Position numbers and translations under genes: made by a program | Shown: one piece after another, positions 1-8,359 of the stretch | How the letters are laid out: each line of letters opens with the position of its first letter | Position numbering within the stretch: the first letter of the stretch is position 1 | Notes under the pieces: generated by a model | The model's database searches: none | The model's input: only the letters and a program-made list of their open reading frames with translations | Told to the model about the DNA's origin: nothing | NCBI GenBank assembly: GCA_965602225.1 | Contig: CBFCYE010000011.1 | Location: 26,276 to 90,275 of the forward strand | Direction of reading: 5' to 3' | DNA length: 64,000 nucleotides | From: Tenderia sp965602225 | GTDB lineage: Bacteria; Pseudomonadota; Gammaproteobacteria; Tenderiales; Tenderiaceae

Positions 1-290
1 GTATACAGCGTATTCGTACCGGCAAAGATAAGGCGCAGCGTGAGGGTCGTGAAGTGCAAGATGGTGATGTTGTCACTGCCTGCGCACAGACCTGTCCTAC
101 AGAAGCGATTGTCTTTGGTGATTTGCTGGATGAGAAATCACAGGTAACCAAGCTTTGGAAGGCGCAGCAAGTTGAGCTTGGTAAGGCTAAGCAGGATAAG
201 GCTAACACAGAGCTACGCGGATATCGTGTCTTGGAAGGTTTGAATACAGATCCATGTGTAATGTACATGGATCGAGTACGCGAAGCCTAA
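1..290 (+). CDS. actB: ActB, iron-sulfur subunit of alternative complex III (C-terminal fragment)
   Basis: The reading frame is open from base 3 and gives the last 95 residues; the N-terminus lies outside the window. A cysteine motif ACAQTCPTEAIVFGD is typical of the ferredoxin-like domain of the molybdopterin-oxidoreductase/4Fe-4S family to which ActB belongs. The tail (GYRVLEGLNTDPCVMYMDRV) matches the usual ending of that family. In alternative complex III this periplasmic iron-sulfur subunit passes electrons from the quinol-oxidising membrane subunits to the cytochrome subunits. The genes that follow (NrfD-like, DUF3341, cytochrome c, NrfD-like) have the canonical act order, which is the main reason for choosing ActB over a generic HybA-type ferredoxin. 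Confidence 0.85.
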   Translation, partial: IQRIRTGKDKAQREGREVQDGDVVTACAQTCPTEAIVFGDLLDEKSQVTKLWKAQQVELGKAKQDKANTELRGYRVLEGLNTDPCVMYMDRVREA

Positions 291-330
291 AAGACAGGAT
301 AGCCAGATAAATATAAACGTGGTGTGACCT

Positions 331-1740
331 ATGCAAACAAAAGATATAAATGAAAATATAGCTTGGGCAAAGATCAACGAGGATGTACTCCGCAGTATGG
401 AGAATCCTCGGATGGGCTACTGGGTTGCCTTGGCATGTTGTATTGCCATGATAATGTGTGCAGTCCTTGCTGAGATCTATCAGTACCAAGAAGGGATGGG
501 GCCATCAAATCTGAACTGGCCGCATATGTGGGATCTATATATTGCGACCTTCGTATTCTGGATAGGCATGAGCCACTCTGGAACCCTATTGTCCGCAATC
601 CTGCATATTATTCAGGCCGATTGGCGTAAACCGATTTATCGATTCGCTGAGGCGATGACAACCTTCTCGTTGATGACTGCGGGCCTGTTCCCAATCATTC
701 ACTTGGGGCGTGTCTGGAATATGTACTGGGTGCTGCCGTATGTAACTGATCGTGGTATCTGGCCAAACTTTCGTTCACCGCTAGTTTGGGATGCCTTTGC
801 GATTACGACATACCTGACATCATCAGCGCTGTTCCTGTTTATTGGTATGGTTCCTGATTTGGCAATATGTCGTGATAATGCGCGTGGCTGGCGTCAAAAG
901 CTGTACACCGTACTGTCGTTAGGTTGGCAGGGTGATGATAGGCAGTGGCGTCATTTTCGCAAGATCTACCTGTTGATGGCCTGTTTCCTGATTCCATTGG
1001 CGGTATCGGTTCACTCTATTGTATCGGCTGACTTTGCCATGTCGATCATGCCTGGCTGGCATGTAACGACCTTCCCTCCATATTTTGTGGCGGGTGCCTT
1101 GTACTCTGGTTGTGCTGCGATCATTACATTGTTCATCTTGTTGCGGTATTTCTTCCGCTTTGATGAGTACATGACAATTCCTATTATGGAGAAGACCTGC
1201 AAGCTGACATTTGCAATTGCAATGGTCTGGACGTACTTGAATCTGGTTGAGTTTGCTGCAACCTGGTATGGGCATGACATGGTTGCCAAGGAGCTGTTGA
1301 TCAATAAGTTTATAGGTCCGCATGCGCCATTTTTCTGGACGATGTTGTTCTGTGGTTCGGTATTACCGTTTGCATTGGCCTTTGAAAAGCTGCGTCAGCA
1401 TCTACCTACTATGTTTGTCGTGTCACTATTCCTGAATCTGGGGATGTGGCTTGAACGTTGGATGATTGTGACACCTACCTTGTCCTACTCTTATCAACCA
1501 TTTGCCTGGGATGTGATGTGGCCAAGTATGGTTCAGTGGGCAATCGTATTTGGTAGTTTTGGTTGGTTCGGGATGCTGTTCTTGATCTTCGTGAAGGTGT
1601 TTCCATCAGTGTCTATGTACGAAGTTAAGGAAATGGTATTTCACCGTCGCCATTATCACAGCGATGAGGTCGCGAGTACGTTCCATCGTCGTGCGAGTGA
1701 TAGTCAGACAGGTACTGAACCGACTAGGGAAGGAGCATAA
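331..1740 (+). CDS. actC: ActC, NrfD-like membrane subunit of alternative complex III
   Basis: This 469-residue protein is strongly hydrophobic and has about ten predicted membrane spans. The first is near residues 30-50 (MGYWVALACCIAMIMCAVLA), and a charged C-terminal tail starts around residue 435. It belongs to the NrfD/PsrC family of quinol-binding subunits. In alternative complex III, ActC and ActF form the membrane part where menaquinol or ubiquinol is oxidised and protons may be moved. It starts 40 bases after actB and ends 2 bases before actD, so the genes are almost certainly co-transcribed. The family is clear; the subunit letter rests on gene order. Confidence 0.9.
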   Translation: MQTKDINENIAWAKINEDVLRSMENPRMGYWVALACCIAMIMCAVLAEIYQYQEGMGPSNLNWPHMWDLYIATFVFWIGMSHSGTLLSAILHIIQADWRKPIYRFAEAMTTFSLMTAGLFPIIHLGRVWNMYWVLPYVTDRGIWPNFRSPLVWDAFAITTYLTSSALFLFIGMVPDLAICRDNARGWRQKLYTVLSLGWQGDDRQWRHFRKIYLLMACFLIPLAVSVHSIVSADFAMSIMPGWHVTTFPPYFVAGALYSGCAAIITLFILLRYFFRFDEYMTIPIMEKTCKLTFAIAMVWTYLNLVEFAATWYGHDMVAKELLINKFIGPHAPFFWTMLFCGSVLPFALAFEKLRQHLPTMFVVSLFLNLGMWLERWMIVTPTLSYSYQPFAWDVMWPSMVQWAIVFGSFGWFGMLFLIFVKVFPSVSMYEVKEMVFHRRHYHSDEVASTFHRRASDSQTGTEPTREGA

Positions 1741-1742
1741 GC

Positions 1743-2270
1743 ATGAAACGCTATTATGTAATGGGTTTGTTCAGTAACTTTGAGGAAGCGTTTGCGACGA
1801 TTTCAGAAATCCGTCAACACGCAATCCCTGGCGTTACTGTGGATGATGTGACCTTGAAATCACCGATCGAACATCCAGAAATTGAGGAGGTGCTCGGTGA
1901 TCGTGGTTCACCAGTACCGAAGTTCTCACTTTTTGGTTCCATTTTTGGTATTTGTTTCGGCTTTCTCTTTCTGGCAGCTGCTCAGGCAAATTTCCTGGTG
2001 CAACCACAGGGCGGAAAAGCGGTGATACCACTGCCATCAAATATCGTACTTACTTATGAAATGCTGATCTTTTTTGGTGTGATTTCTACCGTGATCGGTT
2101 TTGTGATCAATGCGCGATTGATGACAAAGCGTCACCCTTTGTATTCAGAAAAGGTTAGCTTGGACCAAGTGGGTGTAATGCTGGAACTGGATGAAAAGAA
2201 CGTTGATCAAATCAAAGAGCTTTTCAAGAAACATAAGGTTTTGGAAATTCGTGAAGAGGTGTCTCAATGA
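1743..2270 (+). CDS. actD: ActD, DUF3341 membrane subunit of alternative complex III
   Basis: The 175-residue protein has the DUF3341 pattern. A soluble N-terminal ferredoxin-like part opens with YYVMGLFSNFEEAFATI. Two membrane helices follow, around residues 62-82 (FSLFGSIFGICFGFLFLAAA) and 103-123. A soluble C-terminal tail completes it. In solved alternative complex III structures ActD is a two-helix subunit packed against ActC/ActF. The gene lies 2 bases after actC, and its stop overlaps the actE start (ATGA), which indicates translational coupling. Confidence 0.9.
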   Translation: MKRYYVMGLFSNFEEAFATISEIRQHAIPGVTVDDVTLKSPIEHPEIEEVLGDRGSPVPKFSLFGSIFGICFGFLFLAAAQANFLVQPQGGKAVIPLPSNIVLTYEMLIFFGVISTVIGFVINARLMTKRHPLYSEKVSLDQVGVMLELDEKNVDQIKELFKKHKVLEIREEVSQ

Positions 2271-2806
2271 GGATTAAGTCTGTAATTGCAGCTTCAATGA
2301 TGATGCCTGCGGTAGCTTTGGCATGGCCATGGTCTACCGATATGATGAATCAGCCAAATATCAAACCGCAGGAAGGTACGATGCTGGACTTTCCAGAACG
2401 TTCGATTCCTGTTGGTGGAATGCCAACTCAGATTGCTGATCGAGAGGCCTCAAGAAACCTTGCAAACCCGATTAAAGTCACGCCTGATTCACTCAAAAAA
2501 GGCCGTGATTTGTTCAGGATCTACTGTGCTGCCTGTCATGGGCTGACTGGTTCGGCCGAGTCTCCTGTGAGCGGCAAGATTGGTGCGATTGCTCTGAATG
2601 ATAGTTACGTCCAGGAAAATCTTACAGAAGGCTGGCTTTGGGGAACGATTACCTTTGGTAGTTATGTGATGCCTGCATACGGTGTGCCGCAGGGTAAGCG
2701 TGGTTCAAATGATTTGAGTGTTGAAGAACGTTGGCACGTGGTGAATTATATTAAGCATGGTCTTGTGAAAGATGCTGCTGCAGCGACCAAAACCGCTGCT
2801 AAATAA
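2267..2806 (+). CDS. actE: ActE, monohaem cytochrome c subunit of alternative complex III
   Basis: The 179-residue protein starts with a signal sequence (MRIKSVIAASMMMPAVALA). One haem-binding motif, CAACH, sits at residues 87-91. A downstream SYVMPAYG segment near residue 149 supplies a plausible methionine ligand. ActE accepts electrons from the iron-sulfur/multihaem subunits and hands them to a terminal oxidase or a soluble cytochrome. The start ATG overlaps the actD stop. The region between the signal and the haem domain contains the segment FPERSIPVGG, as is usual for ActE. There is no lipobox cysteine here, unlike many ActE proteins, so it is probably a soluble or signal-anchored periplasmic protein. 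Confidence 0.88.
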   Translation: MRIKSVIAASMMMPAVALAWPWSTDMMNQPNIKPQEGTMLDFPERSIPVGGMPTQIADREASRNLANPIKVTPDSLKKGRDLFRIYCAACHGLTGSAESPVSGKIGAIALNDSYVQENLTEGWLWGTITFGSYVMPAYGVPQGKRGSNDLSVEERWHVVNYIKHGLVKDAAAATKTAAK

Positions 2807-2850
2807 TTCCGTTAATTAAACTAATTTAAAGTTATAAAGCAGAGGCTAGC

Positions 2851-3882
2851 ATGGAAAACTTCGGTTTCTGGTCAGTTGTAATTACCAATTTTGAGATTGT
2901 GCTTTACCTCGCGTTAGGCGGGGTCACATTGTCATCTGTGTTGCATCTGGTCAATGGTAAATGGCGATTTCAGGTTCGTGGTCTAGCATGTTCGCTGGCT
3001 GTGTTGTTTCCGGTTGCTTTTGTTCTGTTGCTAATCATATTGGCGGCAGGTGAGTCTGCCTTCCCATGGTTAGCGCATGCGCATGATGAGGGACATCACT
3101 TATCAGGGTGGCACAATTATACCTTCCTGGTGGCGCGTAATATTATTGGCTTTCTTATAGTGGCTGGGGTCTATCTGCTGTTTATTAAGTGGCAGCATGA
3201 AGCAACTGTTGACGATTCGTATGCGGTGCAGCGTCGTTATCGAAATATCGCTTTGATGATCCCGTTCATCTATTTTAGCTATGGTTCTATGGTTGCGTGG
3301 GACTTTGAAATGACTATGCAGGCTGGTTGGCATAGTGCCAGTTATGGCGCATACAATTTTCAAAGTAACTTTCATATGTTCCTTGGTTTCTTTACGGTCT
3401 TTCTGTTTTTCCTGAATAAATCAGGCAAGCTTGTAAGACAGTTTGAAGGTTATATCTTTAATTTCATGGCTCAGTTCATGCTTGCGATGACAATCCTTTG
3501 GACCTACCTCTATTTCACACAGTATTTGATTATGTGGTATGGCCGCCTGCCAGAAGAGATGGGTCGTTATGATGCGATGATGTCTGAAATGAGTGGGCTT
3601 TGGTGGTTGTTCCTGGTGCTTAAGTTTGTTATTCCATTTTGCACGCTGGCAATTACGCCTAATCGTCACAACCCAGCTGTTATTGTAATGGTGGCATGCA
3701 GTATCGTGCTTGGCACGTGGCTTGAGCGTTATACTTGGATTTCAGGTTCAGTCGCTAACGAGTACACTCATACGCCAATGTCATCAATTGCTGATATTTT
3801 GGCAACGGCTGTTGTGATTGGTGTTAGCTGGTTTGCTGTTAAGTGGAGCCTGACACGCTACGGCTTGATTCGTAACAGCTAA
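2851..3882 (+). CDS. actF: ActF, second NrfD-like membrane subunit of alternative complex III
   Basis: This 343-residue membrane protein has about ten helices and belongs to the quinone-binding subunit-2 group of alternative complex III. It is shorter than ActC, as expected for ActF. Polar residues within the membrane (for example SYGSMVAWDFEMTMQAGWHS around residues 148-166) lie where family members have residues proposed for proton passage. It is the last gene of the operon, and a strong hairpin terminator follows 20 bases after the stop. No terminal oxidase gene is attached, unlike many act operons. Confidence 0.88.
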   Translation: MENFGFWSVVITNFEIVLYLALGGVTLSSVLHLVNGKWRFQVRGLACSLAVLFPVAFVLLLIILAAGESAFPWLAHAHDEGHHLSGWHNYTFLVARNIIGFLIVAGVYLLFIKWQHEATVDDSYAVQRRYRNIALMIPFIYFSYGSMVAWDFEMTMQAGWHSASYGAYNFQSNFHMFLGFFTVFLFFLNKSGKLVRQFEGYIFNFMAQFMLAMTILWTYLYFTQYLIMWYGRLPEEMGRYDAMMSEMSGLWWLFLVLKFVIPFCTLAITPNRHNPAVIVMVACSIVLGTWLERYTWISGSVANEYTHTPMSSIADILATAVVIGVSWFAVKWSLTRYGLIRNS

Positions 3883-3898
3883 GTTTAAAACTGTAGTC

Positions 3899-3931
3899 AA
3901 AAAAAGGCGGACTTAGGTCCGCCTTTTTTGT
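3899..3931. terminator. Bidirectional hairpin terminator between actF and a convergent gene
   Basis: GGCGGAC and GTCCGCC form a 7-bp GC stem with the loop TTAG. A-runs on the left and T-runs on the right extend the pairing and allow it to work for both converging genes. Confidence 0.9.
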
Positions 3932-3932
3932 T

Positions 3933-4955
3933 TTAACGGGATGCGTTTACGGTAACGCCTTTTGCATGCCGCTCAAGCCAGCCCGCAATGCGTTTCGTTA
4001 GCTGCTGGGCTACCCCACTAAAGTCGTGGTTTGCACCTTCGATAATAATCTGTCGATAGGAAATGTAACCCTGGGAGTTTTGCGTTGAGCTTTTGGCAAT
4101 AGCTGAACGTTTGTATGAGCCTATTTTTTGTGAGCTTGTAACTGCATCACTTGATATTTTTGCGGCAAGCGCGCGTGACATGGCTGTGTTGGTGACATGG
4201 TTCAAGTCATTACTGCCGTAAATATCTAAAATAGGCACTGTGATCTTCTCTATTTGCTGGGTTATCGATTCAGGTTTTTTATCTTTATTGAGCATGCCCA
4301 GGCTGATGGCGATGAATGCCTGTACCGATGCGTCTTGCTGTGATGAGAGATAAGCGGTTGCTGCCATGGCGCCAGTGCCGTGGCCGAGTATGGCAATATT
4401 ACCAATGCCGACAGTTTGCATATAGTTTGCCGCGCTGTTAATTCGTTGGTTAATAACTGCTTGCTGGTTGGTGTAATCATCGATTGAAGCCAGGTGTGGC
4501 AGTTGAATTGAAATGCTTGCCCAGCCGTGTAGCGGTAAAATATTTCTCAGTGGTCGGATCACCTCTGGTTTGTCCGGGTTGCTGTTGGCGTCATGAAGTA
4601 TGATTACCCCACCTTTGGGCTGCCCACTTTGGTCTGGATCATAAACAGCAAAGAATTTTGCGTTGGCGTCATCCAGCCATAAAGGCTGGCCACTAAGCAG
4701 CCCCTTTTCTAGTGATTTGCCAAGTTCCGTATCATAATTACTGCTATTAACTTGAGCTGTAGTAATAGTTGGTGACATTAATATGCTGAATGAAATTGCC
4801 AATATGGATTTGGCGTAACGGTTATTATTCTTTTGAAAACAGCTGCTTAACAGCTGTGCCCACATGTGGCTGAGCCGGCATTTAAAAAGCCTAGGTTTGA
4901 AGGGTAGTTTTTGCCAGTAATGCATAGAGTTAATCGCGTGAAATAAATGCTCCAA
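3933..4955 (-). CDS. DUF3530 family alpha/beta-hydrolase-like exported protein
   Basis: The 340-residue protein resembles the DUF3530 family, an alpha/beta-hydrolase-like group of unknown function common in gammaproteobacteria. Its core reads like a hydrolase fold: a strand, GVIILHDANSN, an elbow ILGHGTGAMAATAYL, a strand DIYGSNDLNH that could carry the acid, and GANHDF carrying a histidine near residue 315. The elbow has glycine where a catalytic serine normally stands, so it may not be a classical hydrolase. A hydrophobic stretch SILAISFSILMSPTITTA near residues 50-67 looks like a late signal peptide. The true start is therefore probably an internal Met, such as codon 31. It converges with actF and is divergent from rpe. 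Confidence 0.7.
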   Translation of the reverse strand: MEHLFHAINSMHYWQKLPFKPRLFKCRLSHMWAQLLSSCFQKNNNRYAKSILAISFSILMSPTITTAQVNSSNYDTELGKSLEKGLLSGQPLWLDDANAKFFAVYDPDQSGQPKGGVIILHDANSNPDKPEVIRPLRNILPLHGWASISIQLPHLASIDDYTNQQAVINQRINSAANYMQTVGIGNIAILGHGTGAMAATAYLSSQQDASVQAFIAISLGMLNKDKKPESITQQIEKITVPILDIYGSNDLNHVTNTAMSRALAAKISSDAVTSSQKIGSYKRSAIAKSSTQNSQGYISYRQIIIEGANHDFSGVAQQLTKRIAGWLERHAKGVTVNASR

Positions 4956-5031
4956 TCAGTTAAAGTTAGCGGCTATTTGCCCTAGTGGCTTTAAAGTTTC
5001 CTATTTAAACGCAATAAAAAGAGGCCTTGCC

Positions 5032-5721
5032 ATGTCAGATTTCAAGATCGCTCCATCGATTTTGTCGGCAGATTTTGCTCGATTGGGTGAAGAAGTTGAT
5101 AACGTTTTAAAATCCGGTGCAGACATTGTTCATTTTGATGTAATGGATAACCATTACGTACCTAACCTGACAATTGGACCGCTGGTGTGTGAAGCGCTAC
5201 GCAAGCACGGTGTCACTGCTGATATCGATGTTCACTTGATGGTCAAGCCAGTTGATCGCATCATTCCTGATTTTGCCAAGGCTGGCGCGAGCTACATCAC
5301 TTTCCATCCTGAAGCTTCTGAGCACGTCGATCGCACGCTGCAGTTGATTAAGGCAGAAGGCTGTAAGGCTGGATTGGTATTTAACCCGGCAACTTCACTT
5401 AATGTTTTAAAGTACGTTATCGACAAGGTTGATATCGTGTTGTTGATGTCTGTTAACCCTGGTTTTGGTGGGCAGAGTTTTATTCCGGCGACATTAGATA
5501 AATTGCGTGAAGCGCGCAAGATTATCGACGAGTCTGGTCGTGATATTCGTCTTGAAATCGATGGTGGTGTAAAGGTTGATAACATTCGTGAAATCGCAGA
5601 AGCGGGTGCCGATATGTTTGTAGCCGGTTCCGCAGTGTTTGGCGCGGCTAAGGAAAGCGATCCTAGCAAATATGACAGCGTTATTGCGGCGATGCGTGAA
5701 GAGTTAGCTAAGGCGAAATAA
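5032..5721 (+). CDS. rpe: Ribulose-phosphate 3-epimerase
   Basis: The 229-residue TIM barrel interconverts ribulose 5-phosphate and xylulose 5-phosphate in the pentose-phosphate and Calvin cycles. Family motifs are all present: APSILSADFARLGEE at the N-terminus, HFDVMDNHYVPNLTIGP with metal-binding His and Asp, HLMV, LLMSVNPGFGGQSF, and EIDGGV with the catalytic Asp. The start is preceded by AAGAGG at a good distance. It lies 3 bases upstream of gph, the usual cbb-like pairing, which also fits photorespiratory 2-phosphoglycolate salvage. Confidence 0.97.
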   Translation: MSDFKIAPSILSADFARLGEEVDNVLKSGADIVHFDVMDNHYVPNLTIGPLVCEALRKHGVTADIDVHLMVKPVDRIIPDFAKAGASYITFHPEASEHVDRTLQLIKAEGCKAGLVFNPATSLNVLKYVIDKVDIVLLMSVNPGFGGQSFIPATLDKLREARKIIDESGRDIRLEIDGGVKVDNIREIAEAGADMFVAGSAVFGAAKESDPSKYDSVIAAMREELAKAK

Positions 5722-5724
5722 GTA

Positions 5725-6393
5725 ATGAGTATCCGTAAACCAAAGTTAGTCCTGATTGATCTGGACGGCACGCTGGTAGATAGTGTGCCGGATTTGGCCT
5801 TTTGCATCGATGAAATGATGAAGGCGCTGGGTAAGCCAGTCTGGGGCATAGATAAGGTACGTACCTGGGTGGGTAACGGTGTTGACCGCCTGGTCATGCG
5901 CGCCCTGACAGACACCTTGTGGGATGATCCATCTGAAGAGGCCTTTGCTGAAGCGCAGCCTATCTTTATGAAGCTGTATGCTGACAATACCAGCGGTCGT
6001 AGCCATCTTTATGATGGTGTGGTTGAAGGACTGGATTACCTCAAGACTAGCGGCTTCAAAGTGGGTTGTGTTACCAACAAGGCTGAGGCATTTACAGTGC
6101 CGTTGCTAAAAGACATGGGTATCTTTGACAAGTTTGAAATTGTTGTTAGTGGTGACACCACGCCGAAGAAAAAGCCTGATCCTATGCCTTTGCTATATGC
6201 TGCAGAAAAGCTGGCTGAGTTGCCAGATGATTGCCTGATGATTGGTGATTCAATGCATGACGTTAAAGCTGCCCGCAATGCAGGTTTTCAGGTTGTCTGT
6301 GTACCCTATGGTTATAACCACGGTCACGACATTCGAGAAGCCGAGCCGGATCTGGTGATCGATTCGCTGGCAGAATTGAAAAACCTGTTTTAA
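5725..6393 (+). CDS. gph: Phosphoglycolate phosphatase (HAD family)
   Basis: The 222-residue protein removes phosphate from 2-phosphoglycolate. HAD motif I is VLIDLDGTLVDS (the two aspartates are the nucleophile and the acid). Motif III is the Lys in KKKPDP and motif IV is MIGDSMHD near residues 172-179. The helical cap between motifs I and II fits class I HAD enzymes. It is co-transcribed with rpe and followed by the trpE leader, an order (rpe-gph-trpE) seen in many proteobacteria. Confidence 0.95.
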   Translation: MSIRKPKLVLIDLDGTLVDSVPDLAFCIDEMMKALGKPVWGIDKVRTWVGNGVDRLVMRALTDTLWDDPSEEAFAEAQPIFMKLYADNTSGRSHLYDGVVEGLDYLKTSGFKVGCVTNKAEAFTVPLLKDMGIFDKFEIVVSGDTTPKKKPDPMPLLYAAEKLAELPDDCLMIGDSMHDVKAARNAGFQVVCVPYGYNHGHDIREAEPDLVIDSLAELKNLF

Positions 6394-6401
6394 TTTTTTT
6401 A

Positions 6402-6458
6402 ATGAATATTGCCCAACAAAAACAAACCATGATGAAGCCCGTAGGTAAACGATGGTAA
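6402..6458 (+). CDS. Putative trp leader peptide (18 codons, one Trp)
   Basis: A short frame starts at ATG 6402 and encodes 18 residues ending in ...MMKPVGKRW followed by TAA. Its single Trp codon (6453-6455) is directly before the stop. Internal ATGs at 6429 and 6432 are alternative starts. No good Shine-Dalgarno is visible in front of any of them, so translation is not certain. The Trp codon lies inside the loop region of the hairpin at 6434-6480, the arrangement expected if ribosome stalling controls that hairpin. It may instead be chance sequence within an ordinary gph terminator. Confidence 0.35.
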   Translation: MNIAQQKQTMMKPVGKRW

Positions 6459-6490
6459 AGCCACGTTTGCTTCGGGCTTTGTTTGATTTT
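6434..6490 (+). terminator. Hairpin terminator/attenuator upstream of trpE
   Basis: The outer stem pairs GAAGCCCG (6434-6441) with CGGGCTTT (6473-6480). An inner stem pairs GTAAACG with CGTTTGC, and TGG pairs with CCA around a small loop. A T-rich stretch (TGTTTGATTTT) follows. It lies between gph and trpE, about 25 bases before the trpE ribosome-binding site. It could end gph transcription, attenuate trpE, or both. Confidence 0.65.
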
Positions 6491-6507
6491 GTATTTGAAA
6501 GGTAGTG

Positions 6508-7986
6508 ATGATGACACGTGAAGAATTCGATGCCCTTGCTGCCAAGGGCTATAACCGCATCCCAATGATGCGTGAGGTGCTGGCTGATCTTGATACGCCG
6601 CTAAGTACCTATCTTAAATTGGCCAATGGCCCATATTCCTATCTGTTTGAATCTGTTGAAGGCGGTGAGAAATGGGGCCGTTATTCCATTATCGGCCTGC
6701 CATGCCGCACAGTTTTACGTGTCCGAGGTCATGAAATGACTGTCGAGCACGAAGGTAAAGTACTGGGCACGACCATCGCTGAAGACCCTCTGGCTGCCAT
6801 CGAGGTCTTTCGTGAACAATTTAAAGTGCCGGATGTTGAAGGGCTGCCACGATTTACCGGTGGCCTGGTCGGCTATTTTGGTTACGACACCGTCCGCTAT
6901 ATCGAGCCGCGTCTTGATGGCAAGGCCAACAAGGATGAGTTGGATGTGCCAGATATCCTGCTGCTCGTATCCGATGAAGTCGTAGTGTTCGACAACCTGC
7001 TAGGCAGGCTCTATGTGGTTGTCCATGTCGATCCTGCAGTGGATGGTGCCTACAATCAGGGTCAGGCCCGTCTTGATGCTTTGGTTGAGCAGCTGCGTAA
7101 TTCGCCTTTGCCTGCGCCAAGCAAAAAGCGCGGCCGCAAGGTGACTGAACGTGACTTTAGGTCTGGCTTTAAACGCGACAAATTTGAAGCAGCAGTCAAT
7201 AAGATCAAGGATTACATTGTCGAAGGTGACTGCATGCAGGCAGTGCTATCACAACGCCTTTCTATTCCTTATAAGTCAGAACCGCTTGATCTATACCGTG
7301 CTCTACGTAGCTTGAACCCTTCGCCGTATATGTTTTATCTCAATCTGGAAGGGTTTCACGTAGCCGGTTCATCGCCTGAGATTCTCGCCCGCCTGGAAGA
7401 CGGTGAGGTGACCGTAAGGCCGATTGCCGGCACCCGGCCGCGTGGTAAAACGCCCGAAGAAGATAAAGCGTTTGAAGCGGATCTGCTGGCAGACCCGAAA
7501 GAGTTGGCTGAACATCTGATGTTGATAGACCTGGGCCGTAACGATGCTGGCCGTGTCGCTGAGACTGGGTCGGTCAAGGTCACTGAGAAGATGGTGGTTG
7601 AGCGTTACTCCCATGTCATGCATATCGTCTCCAATGTCACCGGCAAATTAAAAGCGGGCTTGAACGCAATCGACGTGCTGCGAGCAACATTCCCAGCGGG
7701 CACGCTTTCCGGCGCGCCAAAGATTCGTGCCATGGAAATCATCGATGAGCTTGAGCCGGTCAAACGCGGTATCTACGGCGGCGCAGTGGGTTACATCGGC
7801 TGGAACGGCGATATGGACACAGCTATCGCCATACGTACTGCGGTGATCAAAGATGGCAAGCTGCACATTCAGGCCGGTGCCGGGGTGGTGGCTGATTCAG
7901 TGCCCAGAAATGAATGGGATGAAACCATGAACAAGGGCCGCGCCATCTTCCGTGCTGTGGCCATGGCTGAGGCAGGCTTGAAGTAG
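6508..7986 (+). CDS. trpE: Anthranilate synthase component I
   Basis: The protein (about 492 residues, usual TrpE length) makes anthranilate from chorismate using ammonia supplied by TrpG, the first step of tryptophan synthesis. The N-terminal regulatory part contains YLFESVEGGEKWGRYS, which corresponds to the LLES-type feedback site. The C-terminal chorismate-binding part has IAGTRPRGKTPEED, MLIDLGRNDAGRVA and TLSGAPKIRAMEII. Three start codons stand in a row (GTG 6505, ATG 6508, ATG 6511). AAAGG at 6498-6502 favours 6508 or 6511. trpG is not next to it here: about 10 kb of pilus genes intervene. Confidence 0.97.
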   Translation: MMTREEFDALAAKGYNRIPMMREVLADLDTPLSTYLKLANGPYSYLFESVEGGEKWGRYSIIGLPCRTVLRVRGHEMTVEHEGKVLGTTIAEDPLAAIEVFREQFKVPDVEGLPRFTGGLVGYFGYDTVRYIEPRLDGKANKDELDVPDILLLVSDEVVVFDNLLGRLYVVVHVDPAVDGAYNQGQARLDALVEQLRNSPLPAPSKKRGRKVTERDFRSGFKRDKFEAAVNKIKDYIVEGDCMQAVLSQRLSIPYKSEPLDLYRALRSLNPSPYMFYLNLEGFHVAGSSPEILARLEDGEVTVRPIAGTRPRGKTPEEDKAFEADLLADPKELAEHLMLIDLGRNDAGRVAETGSVKVTEKMVVERYSHVMHIVSNVTGKLKAGLNAIDVLRATFPAGTLSGAPKIRAMEIIDELEPVKRGIYGGAVGYIGWNGDMDTAIAIRTAVIKDGKLHIQAGAGVVADSVPRNEWDETMNKGRAIFRAVAMAEAGLK

Positions 7987-8069
7987 TTTTTCTGTTTTGT
8001 CGTATGAGTGTGGTGTGTCTGGGTCGTAGCGGCTTGAAAATACGACTAAGTCACAAGTAAAAATTAAGG

Positions 8070-8100
8070 GCGGGTATTCTTTGGGATGCCTGCTTTTTTA
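8070..8100 (+). terminator. Hairpin terminator after trpE
   Basis: GCGGGTAT pairs with ATGCCTGC (8 bp, two of them G-T) and is followed directly by seven bases that are almost all T. It lies 84 bases beyond the trpE stop. Confidence 0.6.
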
Positions 8101-8359
8101 TTGCTTGTTACTGGGTGTTCGCCCGTAAAGTAGGTGCCTGCTATCTGTGCCCATTGGCTGTGGTTATGCCTTGCTTAGAATCAACATCAAAGTCATATGT
8201 AAACTTGTTTTTCATTGGCCTGAATTCGCCAGCGTGTTACGTAGTGTGTCTTTAATTGAGTTGGCATCACAGCCTTTGCCCAAAGCCAGATTTCTCGCTA
8301 CTATCAGCTATTAAGCGTTACTTTATATATAACCTTAGGTTAAGGTTTAAGCGCAACGA
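8101..8359. other. Intergenic region between trpE terminator and pilus locus
   Basis: No supported gene lies here. The region becomes AT-rich towards the right end (near TTTATATATAACCTTAGG), which probably holds the promoter for the gene starting at 8360. It also marks the left boundary of the pilus locus. No direct repeats, integrase or tRNA that would mark an insertion were seen. Confidence 0.4.

Noticed and set aside
5292..5987. A long antisense frame across rpe and gph
   Set aside because: Both sense genes are clear enzymes with conserved motifs, so the antisense frame is a codon-bias by-product.
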